Origin: Kluyvera cryocrescens NBRC 102467
GTDB taxonomy: Bacteria > Pseudomonadota > Gammaproteobacteria > Enterobacterales > Enterobacteriaceae
Reading direction: 5' to 3'
DNA: 64,000 nucleotides
Assembly: GCF_001571285.1 (NCBI RefSeq)
Contig: NZ_BCTM01000001.1
Coordinates: 124,001-188,000, forward strand
The translations under genes were made by a program, and so were the position numbers. This document shows, one piece after another, positions 46,395-54,314 of the stretch (position 1 is the first letter of the stretch; the number at the start of each line of letters is the position of its first letter). A model generated the notes under the pieces. It was not told where the DNA came from. It did no database searches and was given only the letters and a program-made list of their open reading frames with translations.

Positions 46395-46408
46395 AAGACG
46401 TCTCTTCT

Positions 46409-47950
46409 TTATGAACCGATAAATTCTTCGACTTCGTTTTTAATCAGAGTCACGTGCGGCCCATAGACCACTTGAACCCCCTCTCCACGGACAAATGCCC
46501 CACGGCTGCCGAGTTGTTTAAAGGCCTCCACGACTACATTTTGCGGGTTTTTAACTGTGATACGAAGGCGGGTAGCACAGCAATCCACATCCACAATATT
46601 TTCCCGTCCGCCCAGCGCCTGCACGATCCCCGCAGCACGTTCATTACCACTGATAGATACAACCGGAGTTTCATCGTCAACTTCATCTTCACGGCCCGGT
46701 GTTTTCAGCTGACGCCATTTGATAAGGAAGCGGAAGGAGAAGTAGTACAGGCAAAACATCACAGCACCGAGTGGCAGCATCAGCAGCCAGTTGGTTTTGG
46801 CATTGCCCTGAAGAACACCAAACAGCAGGAAGTCGATAAGCCCGCCGGAGAAAGTTTGTCCGACTGTGATTTGCAGGATGTGGGTGAACATAAATGCCAC
46901 CCCGGTCAGTACAATGTGCACGCCATACAGCAACGGTGCACAGAACATGAAGGCAAATTCCAGCGGTTCCGTGATACCGGTGACAAACGCAGTCAACGCA
47001 GCAGAAAGCATCAGGCTGGCTACTTTTTTCTTGTTCTCAAGACGGGCTGAATGGTAGATGGCCAATGCAGCCCCCGGCAGACCAAACATGAAGTCTGCGA
47101 AGCGTCCGGCCATGAAGCGGGATACCCCAATGTAGTACTGAGTCACGGAGGGATCGGCTAGTTGAGCAAAGAAGATCTTCTGCGTGCCCTGTACCAGATG
47201 TCCATCAACCATTTGTTCACCGCCGACGCTGGTCAGCCAGAAAGGTAAATAAAACAGATGATGGAGGCCAAGAGGAATAAGGCATTTGAGGATCATGCCG
47301 TAGAACAGAGTTCCGATATAACCGGTCTTCTCAACCAGACCACCCAGATGGGTAATGCCAGTCTGGATAGGAGGCCAAACCCAGAACAACGCCACACCAA
47401 GGAAGATAGCAAAGAAGGAACTGACGATAGGCACAAAACGGGAGCCGCTAAAAAATGCCAACAGGTTTGGCAACTCCGTTTTACCGAACCTTTTCTGGAC
47501 CCAAAAGGCCAGAAGGCCGCTCATTATCCCACCCATTACACCCGTTTGAAGGGTGGTTACCCCCATCACACTCGCCTGCCCGACTGCGGCCAGATTATCT
47601 GTTGCCAGCGTTCCGGACAACAGAAGTGACGCATTAATGGCTTTGTTCATCACGATATAGCACAGAACTGCCGCAAGACCTGCCGTACCTTTATCACTAC
47701 GGGCCATACCAACGGCAATACCTACAGCAAACAGCAGTGAAAGGTTATCAAAGACCACGCTACCGCACAGCTTCATGACGGTAAAAATAGCCTGAATTAC
47801 TTCACTGTTGAGGGCTGGATAGGTCGAGAGAGTAACCGGATTGGTGAACACGCCACCGAATCCCAGTAGCAGGCCTGCCGCAGGTAGGACAGCTATCGGC
47901 AACATAAAGGACTTACCTAGGTTTTGTGCTCCGGCAAACAGGTTGCTCAT
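46409..47950 (-). CDS. PTS sugar permease EIICB, glucose/N-acetylglucosamine superfamily
   Basis: A 513-residue EIICB: EIIC membrane domain (about 1-400) with LGLHHLFYLPFWLTSVGG and TAFVTGITEPLEFAFMF, a linker, and an EIIB domain (about 435-513) with the phospho-Cys in VDCCATRLRITV (Cys458, Cys457 just before). No EIIA domain, so it likely borrows Crr (EIIA-Glc). It is closest in form to the NagE/PtsG/MalX group. As first gene of the sulfatase operon, it probably brings in a sulfated hexose or hexosamine with phosphorylation. Confidence 0.9.
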   Translation of the reverse strand: MSNLFAGAQNLGKSFMLPIAVLPAAGLLLGFGGVFTNPVTLSTYPALNSEVIQAIFTVMKLCGSVVFDNLSLLFAVGIAVGMARSDKGTAGLAAVLCYIVMNKAINASLLLSGTLATDNLAAVGQASVMGVTTLQTGVMGGIMSGLLAFWVQKRFGKTELPNLLAFFSGSRFVPIVSSFFAIFLGVALFWVWPPIQTGITHLGGLVEKTGYIGTLFYGMILKCLIPLGLHHLFYLPFWLTSVGGEQMVDGHLVQGTQKIFFAQLADPSVTQYYIGVSRFMAGRFADFMFGLPGAALAIYHSARLENKKKVASLMLSAALTAFVTGITEPLEFAFMFCAPLLYGVHIVLTGVAFMFTHILQITVGQTFSGGLIDFLLFGVLQGNAKTNWLLMLPLGAVMFCLYYFSFRFLIKWRQLKTPGREDEVDDETPVVSISGNERAAGIVQALGGRENIVDVDCCATRLRITVKNPQNVVVEAFKQLGSRGAFVRGEGVQVVYGPHVTLIKNEVEEFIGS

Positions 47951-47974
47951 AAAGACCTCTGATGTTTATTTTGC

Positions 47975-48021
47975 GAAATTTATATTTCATAGTATTATTG
48001 TTTTAATGAAATCTATATTTC
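47975..48021. promoter_or_regulatory. Twin palindromic operators in the divergent PTS/maturase promoter
   Basis: GAAATTTATATTTC (47975-47988) and GAAATCTATATTTC (48008-48021) have identical GAAAT/ATTTC arms and start 33 bp apart, about three helical turns, so both face the same side of the helix. They lie between the PTS gene and the maturase gene, and TTGACA on the minus strand near 48033 is a possible -35. The RpiR-family protein of the operon is the likely ligand. A related TATATTTCATAG also occurs at 51243-51254 upstream of the sulfotransferase gene. Confidence 0.7.
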
Positions 48022-48107
48022 GATCATTCAACGCCAATGTCAAAACGCATTGATAAAAGAGTGAGCAATGTCACTAAACATCATGTGTGATTAATTCAGG
48101 AGCAACC

Positions 48108-49355
48108 ATGAGCAAACCTTTCCATTTAATGGCCAAGCCCGTCAGTTATCAGTGCAATATTGCCTGTGACTACTGTTTCTATCTGGAAAAAGAACAGGGG
48201 ACGTTGAAACCTCGTAAGCCCGCTCGTCATATGGATGATGTCACCCTTGAAGCCTATGTTCGGCAGTACATTGAAGCCAACCCCGGTCTGGAAGTGGAAT
48301 TCACCTGGCAAGGAGGCGAACCCACGCTTGCTGGTATTGCGTTTTATGAAAAAGCGCTACAGCTGCAGAGCAAATATGCAGGGAAAAAACGTATCACTAA
48401 CAGCATACAGACCAACGGTGTACTGATTGATGAAGCATGGGCTGAATTTCTGGCGAAGAATAAGTTTCTAGTCGGGCTCTCTATTGATGGGCCAGCCTGG
48501 CTGCATAACCGCTACAGGAAAACCCGAAGTGGGCAGTCTGTTTTCAACAAAGTACTGCGAGCCATGAATTTGCTGAAGAAACACTATGTTGATGTGAATA
48601 TTCTGACCGTAGTCAACAATGTCACCGCTGAACACCCACAGGAAATTTACGAGTATCTGACCCATGAGCTGAAGGCTGAATTTGTTCAGTTTATCCCAGC
48701 GGTCGAACAGCGTCCGGTTAACGAGAAATACGGCGAATTGCTCTATCCGCAGACACTTGTCGGCTCCGTCACAGAGTGGTCAGTCTCCGGGGAACAGTGG
48801 GGACGATTTATGACAGGAGTTTTTGACCAGTGGGTGCAAAGAGATGTGGGTCGGGTGTATGTGCAGATGTTTGACAGCGCGCTGGCGGCCTGGTTGGGTG
48901 AAAAACCATCGCTGTGTGTAATGCAGCCTTCCTGTGGTTTTGGCCTGGTGGTAGAGCAGGACGGTGACGTCTACAGCTGCGACCATTACGTCTATCCTGA
49001 ACACCGCCTGGGAAATCTGCGGCGTGAAAGCCTGGCAAAAATGGCTGCCAGCAAACAGCAACGTAAATTTGGGCTTGCCAAAACAGAGGTGAGCGCAGAG
49101 TGCAAGCGTTGTGAGTGGCGGTTCACTTGCCATGGGGGATGCCCCAAGCACCGGATACACAGAATGGGTGAGCGCTGGCATAACCACCTGTGTACAGGTT
49201 ATAAAGCGATATTCAGTCATCTCAACCCATACATGAGTTATATGGCCGAACAAATAAAAAATCAGCGCCCACCGGCTAACGTTATGCAGGTAGCAGCGTC
49301 TATTGCAGCCCGGAACAATCCTGCTCCGGGCTCAGTGGCATGTAATCAACCATAA
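48108..49355 (+). CDS. Anaerobic sulfatase-maturating enzyme (radical SAM, SPASM)
   Basis: A 415-residue anSME that oxidises the sulfatase Cys (or Ser) to formylglycine without oxygen. The radical-SAM cluster is C16-NIA-C20-DY-C23, with FTWQGGEPTL, TNSIQTNGVLID and LSIDGP. The C-terminal SPASM region has MQPSCGFG, YSCDHYV and CKRCEWRFTCHGGCPKHR for two more 4Fe-4S clusters. The ATG at 48108 has CAGGAG upstream. It is divergent from the PTS-sulfatase operon, its evident client. Its last 10 nt overlap the convergent sulfotransferase gene. Confidence 0.94.
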   Translation: MSKPFHLMAKPVSYQCNIACDYCFYLEKEQGTLKPRKPARHMDDVTLEAYVRQYIEANPGLEVEFTWQGGEPTLAGIAFYEKALQLQSKYAGKKRITNSIQTNGVLIDEAWAEFLAKNKFLVGLSIDGPAWLHNRYRKTRSGQSVFNKVLRAMNLLKKHYVDVNILTVVNNVTAEHPQEIYEYLTHELKAEFVQFIPAVEQRPVNEKYGELLYPQTLVGSVTEWSVSGEQWGRFMTGVFDQWVQRDVGRVYVQMFDSALAAWLGEKPSLCVMQPSCGFGLVVEQDGDVYSCDHYVYPEHRLGNLRRESLAKMAASKQQRKFGLAKTEVSAECKRCEWRFTCHGGCPKHRIHRMGERWHNHLCTGYKAIFSHLNPYMSYMAEQIKNQRPPANVMQVAASIAARNNPAPGSVACNQP

Positions 49356-51010
49356 ATGGCTGACGGATACATCGTGGCTCTGATGGCCTTGAAGTTATAG
49401 AAAATGAAGTACGGGTAATCCTGCCAGGAGAATTCCATGGCCCAGATGACTTCGCGTGTTTCCTTCAGCACTTCATAGACGCAGACCGTCGGATTGATGG
49501 TGGCAACCGTGCCATCATTGTCCGGATCTCCCCAATGCGTTCCCACATTGATGCCAGCATCATCCAGACAGATTCCTCCGTGATTGACGAGATAAGTTGT
49601 GTCGTAATCACGAACGCTCCCGACATAAGAGCCATAACGCAGGCTTCCCATCTCATGACCAAATGTCCATGTACGTTGAATCGTCATTGCATTGGTATCA
49701 ATGCGATAGCGCGAACATTCTGAGTAGTTTTCTGCAGCCGGTACCTGTAGAGCCGCAGCATAACTACGATAGTTACCATTATTAAAAATGATAATATCCG
49801 TCAGACCTGCTTCGGCAGGTTGATCAACTGGCAGTGTGACTGAGTGCTGACCCCAGTTCCAGAAATCAAGGTTTGCAGCCTTATCGCTGATGATGGATCC
49901 CTCGCTATCAAGCGGTGTCAGCAACTTCGACTGGTAAGTGTCTGCCCAGTTATCATGTGGCCCCATGATCCAGTTAATATCATCAATTGCCAATTTATGA
50001 TCAAGGGCACCAGCGCTAGAGACGACTGAGAGAATGGTATCTTGGTGGCGGCCAGAAATAATCACGCTGTCCGTTGACGGATCGTAAATCGATCGATTGT
50101 TATGGAACCAGTCCTTTTCGTCAGTTGCTCCCTGAGCATTAACGTTAGGAACAGCCAGACGCGACACATCGAGAACTTCACGGAGGCGAAACTCACTGAC
50201 ATTTTCGGCTGATTCAGGATAGTTGATTACTGCGGTGACATCCATCACATAGTTATTCGGATGTTCGGGATCTTCTGTCGTGATCAATAACTGGCCATTA
50301 TCAAGCTCGTACCAATCATGGTGCATTCTGGAATTCAACATAGTTTGTCGTACACAGCAACCTAGAATATCAACTTCACGTAATTCGAAGAAACCAAAGC
50401 TGAGCAGAAAATTACCATTTGATAGACGTTCAATATCTGACCATTCTGTATTGACATAATCTCCGGTTAGCAACCAGCGAATATTGCTCGATGAATCAAT
50501 CCCCACAGGATAAGCCGATTGTGGGGCAATAAAAGTAAATCCGTCAGCCATTGCTGAGATATTTTTTTGATAATTGAACTGATTCGGCTCATGTAGAGTA
50601 GGAAGAAGAACAGAAGAAACAGGAAGTGGTGATGTTGTAACAGTATACTCTAGCGTCTGAGTTGTCTGGTCAGAAAAATTAAATGTAACTGTGACTATAT
50701 TATCCATATCCGCATGTAATCCTGCTACAGGAATAAAGAGATTCTGTGCAAAACCATCCTTCGGATACATGAAACTGATATCACTTATGCCATCGGACCC
50801 AGCTATATCAACCTTAACTTGAGCCGCAACCTCGGTACGAATACATATCAACGCAGCAAGCGGATTACAGCGATAAGGATCAAGAATGATGAGCGGATTA
50901 GAGGCGTCAGGTAGTGTGTTGTTAAAATTATCCTGAATAGTCTGAGTTGTTACGTCGTGTTCAATTTTCAAATTACGAATAAGAATACCGGGTGCAGTTG
51001 CACTAACCAT
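49346..51010 (-). CDS. Aryl-sulfate sulfotransferase (ASST) family, no signal peptide
   Basis: A 554-residue Arylsulfotrans-family protein that would move sulfate from one phenolic compound to another without PAPS. An N-terminal beta domain is followed by a six-bladed propeller. Counterparts of the known catalytic residues are seen: His303 in WFHNNRS, Arg321 in IISGRHQD (the same 18-residue spacing as in the uropathogenic E. coli enzyme) and His389 in WGQHSVTL. Unlike that periplasmic enzyme it has no signal peptide, and no dsbL/dsbI genes adjoin it. AGGAG supports the ATG at 51010. It is convergent with the maturase gene. Confidence 0.88.
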   Translation of the reverse strand: MVSATAPGILIRNLKIEHDVTTQTIQDNFNNTLPDASNPLIILDPYRCNPLAALICIRTEVAAQVKVDIAGSDGISDISFMYPKDGFAQNLFIPVAGLHADMDNIVTVTFNFSDQTTQTLEYTVTTSPLPVSSVLLPTLHEPNQFNYQKNISAMADGFTFIAPQSAYPVGIDSSSNIRWLLTGDYVNTEWSDIERLSNGNFLLSFGFFELREVDILGCCVRQTMLNSRMHHDWYELDNGQLLITTEDPEHPNNYVMDVTAVINYPESAENVSEFRLREVLDVSRLAVPNVNAQGATDEKDWFHNNRSIYDPSTDSVIISGRHQDTILSVVSSAGALDHKLAIDDINWIMGPHDNWADTYQSKLLTPLDSEGSIISDKAANLDFWNWGQHSVTLPVDQPAEAGLTDIIIFNNGNYRSYAAALQVPAAENYSECSRYRIDTNAMTIQRTWTFGHEMGSLRYGSYVGSVRDYDTTYLVNHGGICLDDAGINVGTHWGDPDNDGTVATINPTVCVYEVLKETREVIWAMEFSWQDYPYFIFYNFKAIRATMYPSAIYG

Positions 51011-51624
51011 AATACACTCCTTGTTTACATTATCTGAAATATACACTCACACCAGAACGCCATCGTTCGGTATGATTTAATAACTCAACTTAACTTTTGC
51101 TGTATCAGGCCTGATAGGAACACCGTAGTTCAACCCAGGATTATAAATTTAACAATTAGTGCCTAGCGCATAGATGTTCTAATAAAAACAAATAACACTA
51201 CTTCAATGGGGGGGGGTTAATAACTTCAGATTATACTTTGAATATATTTCATAGATATTAAACCATCCAACACCATATTCTATCGTTTATGATTATACAT
51301 TCATTCGGTGATGTGAATAGCTACTGCCTCTGCTAGTAACCAACTATAACACTACCCCCCTAGTAGCCACTCACCAAAAATTGAATGGCACCACAAAAAA
51401 ACTGAAAGATGGCTAGGGATATTGTGTTTTTAACGTAACAATAAATAAATTCACAATGGTTGTAGTGGAAAAATTCAGTTTTCGATGTAGCTAAAGATAT
51501 GGACAACTTGATCAACTGATATTGCCTTATGCCAACCGCCTAAGGAACTCCCCAGGCAGCAGGCTGTTCACCGAACGGTCTGGTCTAGTGCCGCGTAGTG
51601 ATTGTTCACATCTCGCAAATGAGG
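51011..51624. other. Non-coding AT-rich region with a nine-G tract
   Basis: About 600 bp without a recognisable gene. A run of nine Gs stands at 51208-51216, about 200 bp before the sulfotransferase ATG, inside AT-rich DNA. An operator-like GAATATATTTC is at 51240-51250. The frame open from 51522 into the tRNA antisense has no support. The right edge (51612-51624) shares AAATGAGGAACGC with the end of the membrane-protein gene at 53.6 kb. Confidence 0.5.
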
Positions 51625-51649
51625 AACGCAGAAAAGCAAAAAGCCTGCT
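51625..51649. repeat. Direct repeat, right copy (tRNA-Asn terminator arm)
   Basis: Exact copy of 42112-42136. Here it is in its native setting as the distal arm and T run of the terminator of the minus-strand tRNA-Asn gene. Confidence 0.85.
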
Positions 51650-51668
51650 TAAAAGCAGGCTTTTTAAA
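51634..51668 (-). terminator. tRNA-Asn terminator (copy 3)
   Basis: On the minus strand AAAAAGCCTGCTT-TT-AAGCAGGCTTTTTGCTTTTC; it overlaps the right direct repeat of the island. Confidence 0.88.
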
Positions 51669-51670
51669 TT

Positions 51671-51746
51671 TGGCTCCTCTGACTGGACTCGAACCAGTGA
51701 CATACGGATTAACAGTCCGCCGTTCTACCGACTGAACTACAGAGGA
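51671..51746 (-). tRNA. asnW: tRNA-Asn (anticodon GTT), copy 3
   Basis: Identical 76-nt tRNA-Asn on the minus strand with encoded CCA. Its place before yeeO in the same direction is that of E. coli asnW, hence the symbol. Its own promoter lies at 51765-51793. Confidence 0.96.
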
Positions 51747-51764
51747 ATCGTGTGAACGGGGCGA

Positions 51765-51793
51765 ATATTAGCGAGGGGCACCCCACTTGTCAA
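51765..51793 (-). promoter_or_regulatory. tRNA-Asn promoter (copy 3)
   Basis: On the minus strand TTGACA (51793-51788), 17-bp spacer, TAATAT (51770-51765), then a GC-rich discriminator (TCGCCCC). Confidence 0.85.
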
Positions 51794-51887
51794 AGCCTGT
51801 TTCGCACAAAATAATTCGTTTGTTGGTTTATTCTGCAATTCGCCTAAAAACCGTCTTCCGCTGCCGATTTTTACCACAATCAGGCCG

Positions 51888-53393
51888 TTATCCCTCATCC
51901 GTTTTTTTGGCCGGGGCGTACTTCCACGCCCAGCGGCCGGTAATCAAGCGGCGGTAGAACATCACTGCGCGGGTCGCCCAGTCGAGGAACATCCCCATCC
52001 AGACGCCCACGACGCCCCACCCTAAAACGATACCCAGTACGTAACCGACCACCACGCGACAGCCCCACATGCTCAGCATCGACACCCACATGGCGAAGCG
52101 CACATCGCGTGCACCTTTAAAGCCTGCCGGCAGCACCCAGGAGGCAGCCCAAATCGGCATAAAGGCGGCGTTCATCCACAGCAGTATTTTCACCACCTCT
52201 TTGACGTCCTGTTCCTGGGTATAAAATGAGGCGAACAGCCCGGCAAATGGCGCCGTGCCCCAGGCGATAAGAGTCAGAACGATGGTCGACATCCAGAAAA
52301 CGTGTCGCAGCTGTCGTTCCGCTTGGGCCAGTTGGCCTGTCCCCAACCGCTTACCGGTAATAATGGTCGATGCGGCGCCGAGGGCGTTACCCGGCAGGTT
52401 AATTAGCGCGGCAACCGAGAAGGCGATAAAGTTGCCGGCAATCACATCGGTCCCCATCCCGGCAACGAACATCTGCGTTAACAGCTTGCCGCCGTTAAAC
52501 AGCACCGATTCGATACTGGCCGGAATGCCAATGCCCATCACTTCCCAGATAATGGCGAAGTTCAGCGGTTTGAAGTAGCTTTTCAGCGGGATCCGCAGCG
52601 CTGGATTAAAGCCCACCATCAGCACAATAATGGTCACCACAGCGCCAATGTAGCGAGAGATGGTTAAGCCAAGACCGGCGCCCGCAAAACCCATCCCGTC
52701 CCACGAGAAAATCCCGTAAATCAAAATGCTGCTGATAATGATATTGAGGATGTTCATCCCGCCGTTGATCATCAGCGGGATCTTGGTATTCCCTGCCCCA
52801 CGCAGCGCACCGCTACCGATAAGCGCAATCGCCGCGGCCGGGTAGCTCAGTACCGTGAGCTCGAGATAGGTCAACGCCAGCGCTTTGACCTCAGGACTGG
52901 CATCACCGGCGACAATATTGATGATCTCGGTACCGAAATAGTGGATCACCGCCGCCAGCACCACGGCGAACAGGGTCATGATCACCAGAGACTGACGAGC
53001 TGCCGCCCGCGCCTTGCGCCTGTCACGCTTGCCGAGGCTGAAGGCGACCACTACCGTGGTCCCCAGATCGATGGCCGCGAAAAAGGCCATCACCACCATG
53101 TTAAAGCTATCGGCCAGGCCAACGCCCGCCATTGCCTCTTTGCCCAACCAGCTCACCAGGAAGGTGCTGAGGACGCCCATCAACAGAACGCAGGTGTTTT
53201 CCAGAAAAATAGGTATCGCGAGGGGGGTAATTTCACGCCAGAAGAGCACTCGGTAGCTTTTGCGTTTTTTATACCAGGGCGTGCGTGAGACGGCCTGTCG
53301 TAGGGCGGCGGTGACGTTCAAAATGGGCCTTAGATCAGAAAGTTGAAACCACATTTCAAATGATGATGGAGAAATGCTGATCCTGCAAAACAT
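51888..53393 (-). CDS. yeeO: MATE-family efflux protein YeeO
   Basis: A 501-residue MATE transporter with twelve predicted helices, matching E. coli YeeO, which exports FMN/FAD and dipeptides. Landmarks are LENTCVLLMGVLSTFLVSWLG, GSGALRGAGNTKIPL and the C-terminal half repeat with ASTIITGKRLG. The ATG at 53393 (AAGGA 4 nt upstream) is kept because the following SISPSSFEMWF resembles E. coli YeeO upstream of its MWF; the ATG at 53354 is the alternative. The gene sits between two inverted tRNA-Asn genes. Confidence 0.93.
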   Translation of the reverse strand: MFCRISISPSSFEMWFQLSDLRPILNVTAALRQAVSRTPWYKKRKSYRVLFWREITPLAIPIFLENTCVLLMGVLSTFLVSWLGKEAMAGVGLADSFNMVVMAFFAAIDLGTTVVVAFSLGKRDRRKARAAARQSLVIMTLFAVVLAAVIHYFGTEIINIVAGDASPEVKALALTYLELTVLSYPAAAIALIGSGALRGAGNTKIPLMINGGMNILNIIISSILIYGIFSWDGMGFAGAGLGLTISRYIGAVVTIIVLMVGFNPALRIPLKSYFKPLNFAIIWEVMGIGIPASIESVLFNGGKLLTQMFVAGMGTDVIAGNFIAFSVAALINLPGNALGAASTIITGKRLGTGQLAQAERQLRHVFWMSTIVLTLIAWGTAPFAGLFASFYTQEQDVKEVVKILLWMNAAFMPIWAASWVLPAGFKGARDVRFAMWVSMLSMWGCRVVVGYVLGIVLGWGVVGVWMGMFLDWATRAVMFYRRLITGRWAWKYAPAKKTDEG

Positions 53394-53471
53394 TTTTCCT
53401 TAATTTTTGTTGGGATTCGCGACAAATTGTTGATGGATTAGGCAAATACATCACATGAGGGCAATTGATGT

Positions 53472-53499
53472 TTGACAAAAATTTTTTCGCCGCTAAGAT
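53472..53499 (+). promoter_or_regulatory. tRNA-Asn promoter (copy 4)
   Basis: TTGACA (53472-53477), 16-bp spacer, TAAGAT (53494-53499). Confidence 0.82.
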
Positions 53500-53515
53500 A
53501 CGACTCCACACCGAT

Positions 53516-53591
53516 TCCTCTGTAGTTCAGTCGGTAGAACGGCGGACTGTTAATCCGTATGTCACTGGTTCGAGTCCAGTCAGAGGAGCCA
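53516..53591 (+). tRNA. asnU: tRNA-Asn (anticodon GTT), copy 4
   Basis: Fourth identical 76-nt tRNA-Asn, with encoded CCA. It is opposite in orientation to copy 3, with yeeO between, as asnU is in E. coli. Terminator hairpin AAAGCCTGCTT-TT-AAGCAGGCTTTTT follows at 53598-53629. Confidence 0.96.
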
Positions 53592-53597
53592 AATTTG

Positions 53598-53629
53598 AAA
53601 AGCCTGCTTTTAAGCAGGCTTTTTGCTTT
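53598..53629 (+). terminator. tRNA-Asn terminator (copy 4)
   Basis: Same 10-bp stem and T run as the other copies. It abuts the stop codon of the convergent membrane-protein gene. Confidence 0.88.
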
Positions 53630-54184
53630 CTAGCGTTCCTCATTTTCCGCGATACCAACAATCAGCACGCCGAGCAGCGCCAGATCGATTGGCAAAGCCA
53701 GCGCGAAGCAAAACCGTTCGATACCCGACGCGGAAAATAAAGTAATCAGCGATATCGTCGCCAGCGTCAACGCACTTGCCACGGCGACAAGCGCCCACTC
53801 CCGGGTCGTCAACGTTTTTACCAGGCTGCCTCGCGTCATGCCCGAGCCCAAGCCACTAAGGAGAATGCCGGGCCACAGGTGAACGTCCCCCTGCCCACTC
53901 AGCAACGCTAACAGCATCAGCAGCCCACCGAAAGCCGATAGCCATAAGCCATAGCGCATGGTGGACAGGCGGCCTCTCATGGCGTGCAGTGGCCAGCGTA
54001 ACAGCGCTACGCCTACGGCAAATGCGCAAAGCATCATCAGCAATAGACCGCCACCTACGCCAGGCCCCGCAAAGGCAACCGCAACGGCAGCCATCGCAAT
54101 CATCATACTCAGCGTGATAACGCGCACTCTGTTGCCCACAGAATGTCCCGTTTTCGCCACAGCGGGCTCGATACATAAACTCAT
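53630..54184 (-). CDS. Multi-pass inner-membrane protein, unknown
   Basis: A 184-residue, Ala/Leu/Gly-rich protein with about six hydrophobic segments (for example VITLSMMIAMAAVAVAFAG, LSAFGGLLMLLALLSG, LPIDLALLGVLIVGI). I do not recognise the family; an EamA-half or small exporter-like protein is possible. ATG at 54184 with GAGGTG upstream; the longer frame has no ribosome-binding site and runs into the divergent LysR gene's promoter. The LysR gene is probably its regulator. It is not in the E. coli arrangement of this locus. Confidence 0.7.
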   Translation of the reverse strand: MSLCIEPAVAKTGHSVGNRVRVITLSMMIAMAAVAVAFAGPGVGGGLLLMMLCAFAVGVALLRWPLHAMRGRLSTMRYGLWLSAFGGLLMLLALLSGQGDVHLWPGILLSGLGSGMTRGSLVKTLTTREWALVAVASALTLATISLITLFSASGIERFCFALALPIDLALLGVLIVGIAENEER

Positions 54185-54314
54185 CGTTAACACCTCAAAT
54201 AGTGAGAAATGATGAGATAATTTCATTTCTCTGTTTACATGCCGACAGCCTATCTCTTGTATAATCGATGACTCAAACTCATAGTTTTCAGCAATAGATG
54301 AAATAAACTCAGCC

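Larger units (their letters stand above)
42137..51649. mobile_element. Putative genomic island bounded by 25-bp direct repeats
   Basis: The block between amn and a tRNA-Asn gene carries eight genes for sulfated-substrate use and is flanked by exact 25-bp repeats, one inside the tRNA-Asn terminator. Removing it would put amn directly beside the tRNA-Asn/yeeO pair, as in E. coli. Its non-coding parts are AT-rich. No integrase or transposase gene is present, so either the element has lost it, or the block came in by recombination between tRNA-Asn loci. The type is inferred from boundaries and content. Confidence 0.6.

Noticed and set aside
51522..51755. 77-codon ORF running across the tRNA-Asn antisense strand
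   Set aside because: It reads through the terminator and the tRNA on the opposite strand; similar frames arise at each tRNA-Asn copy by chance.
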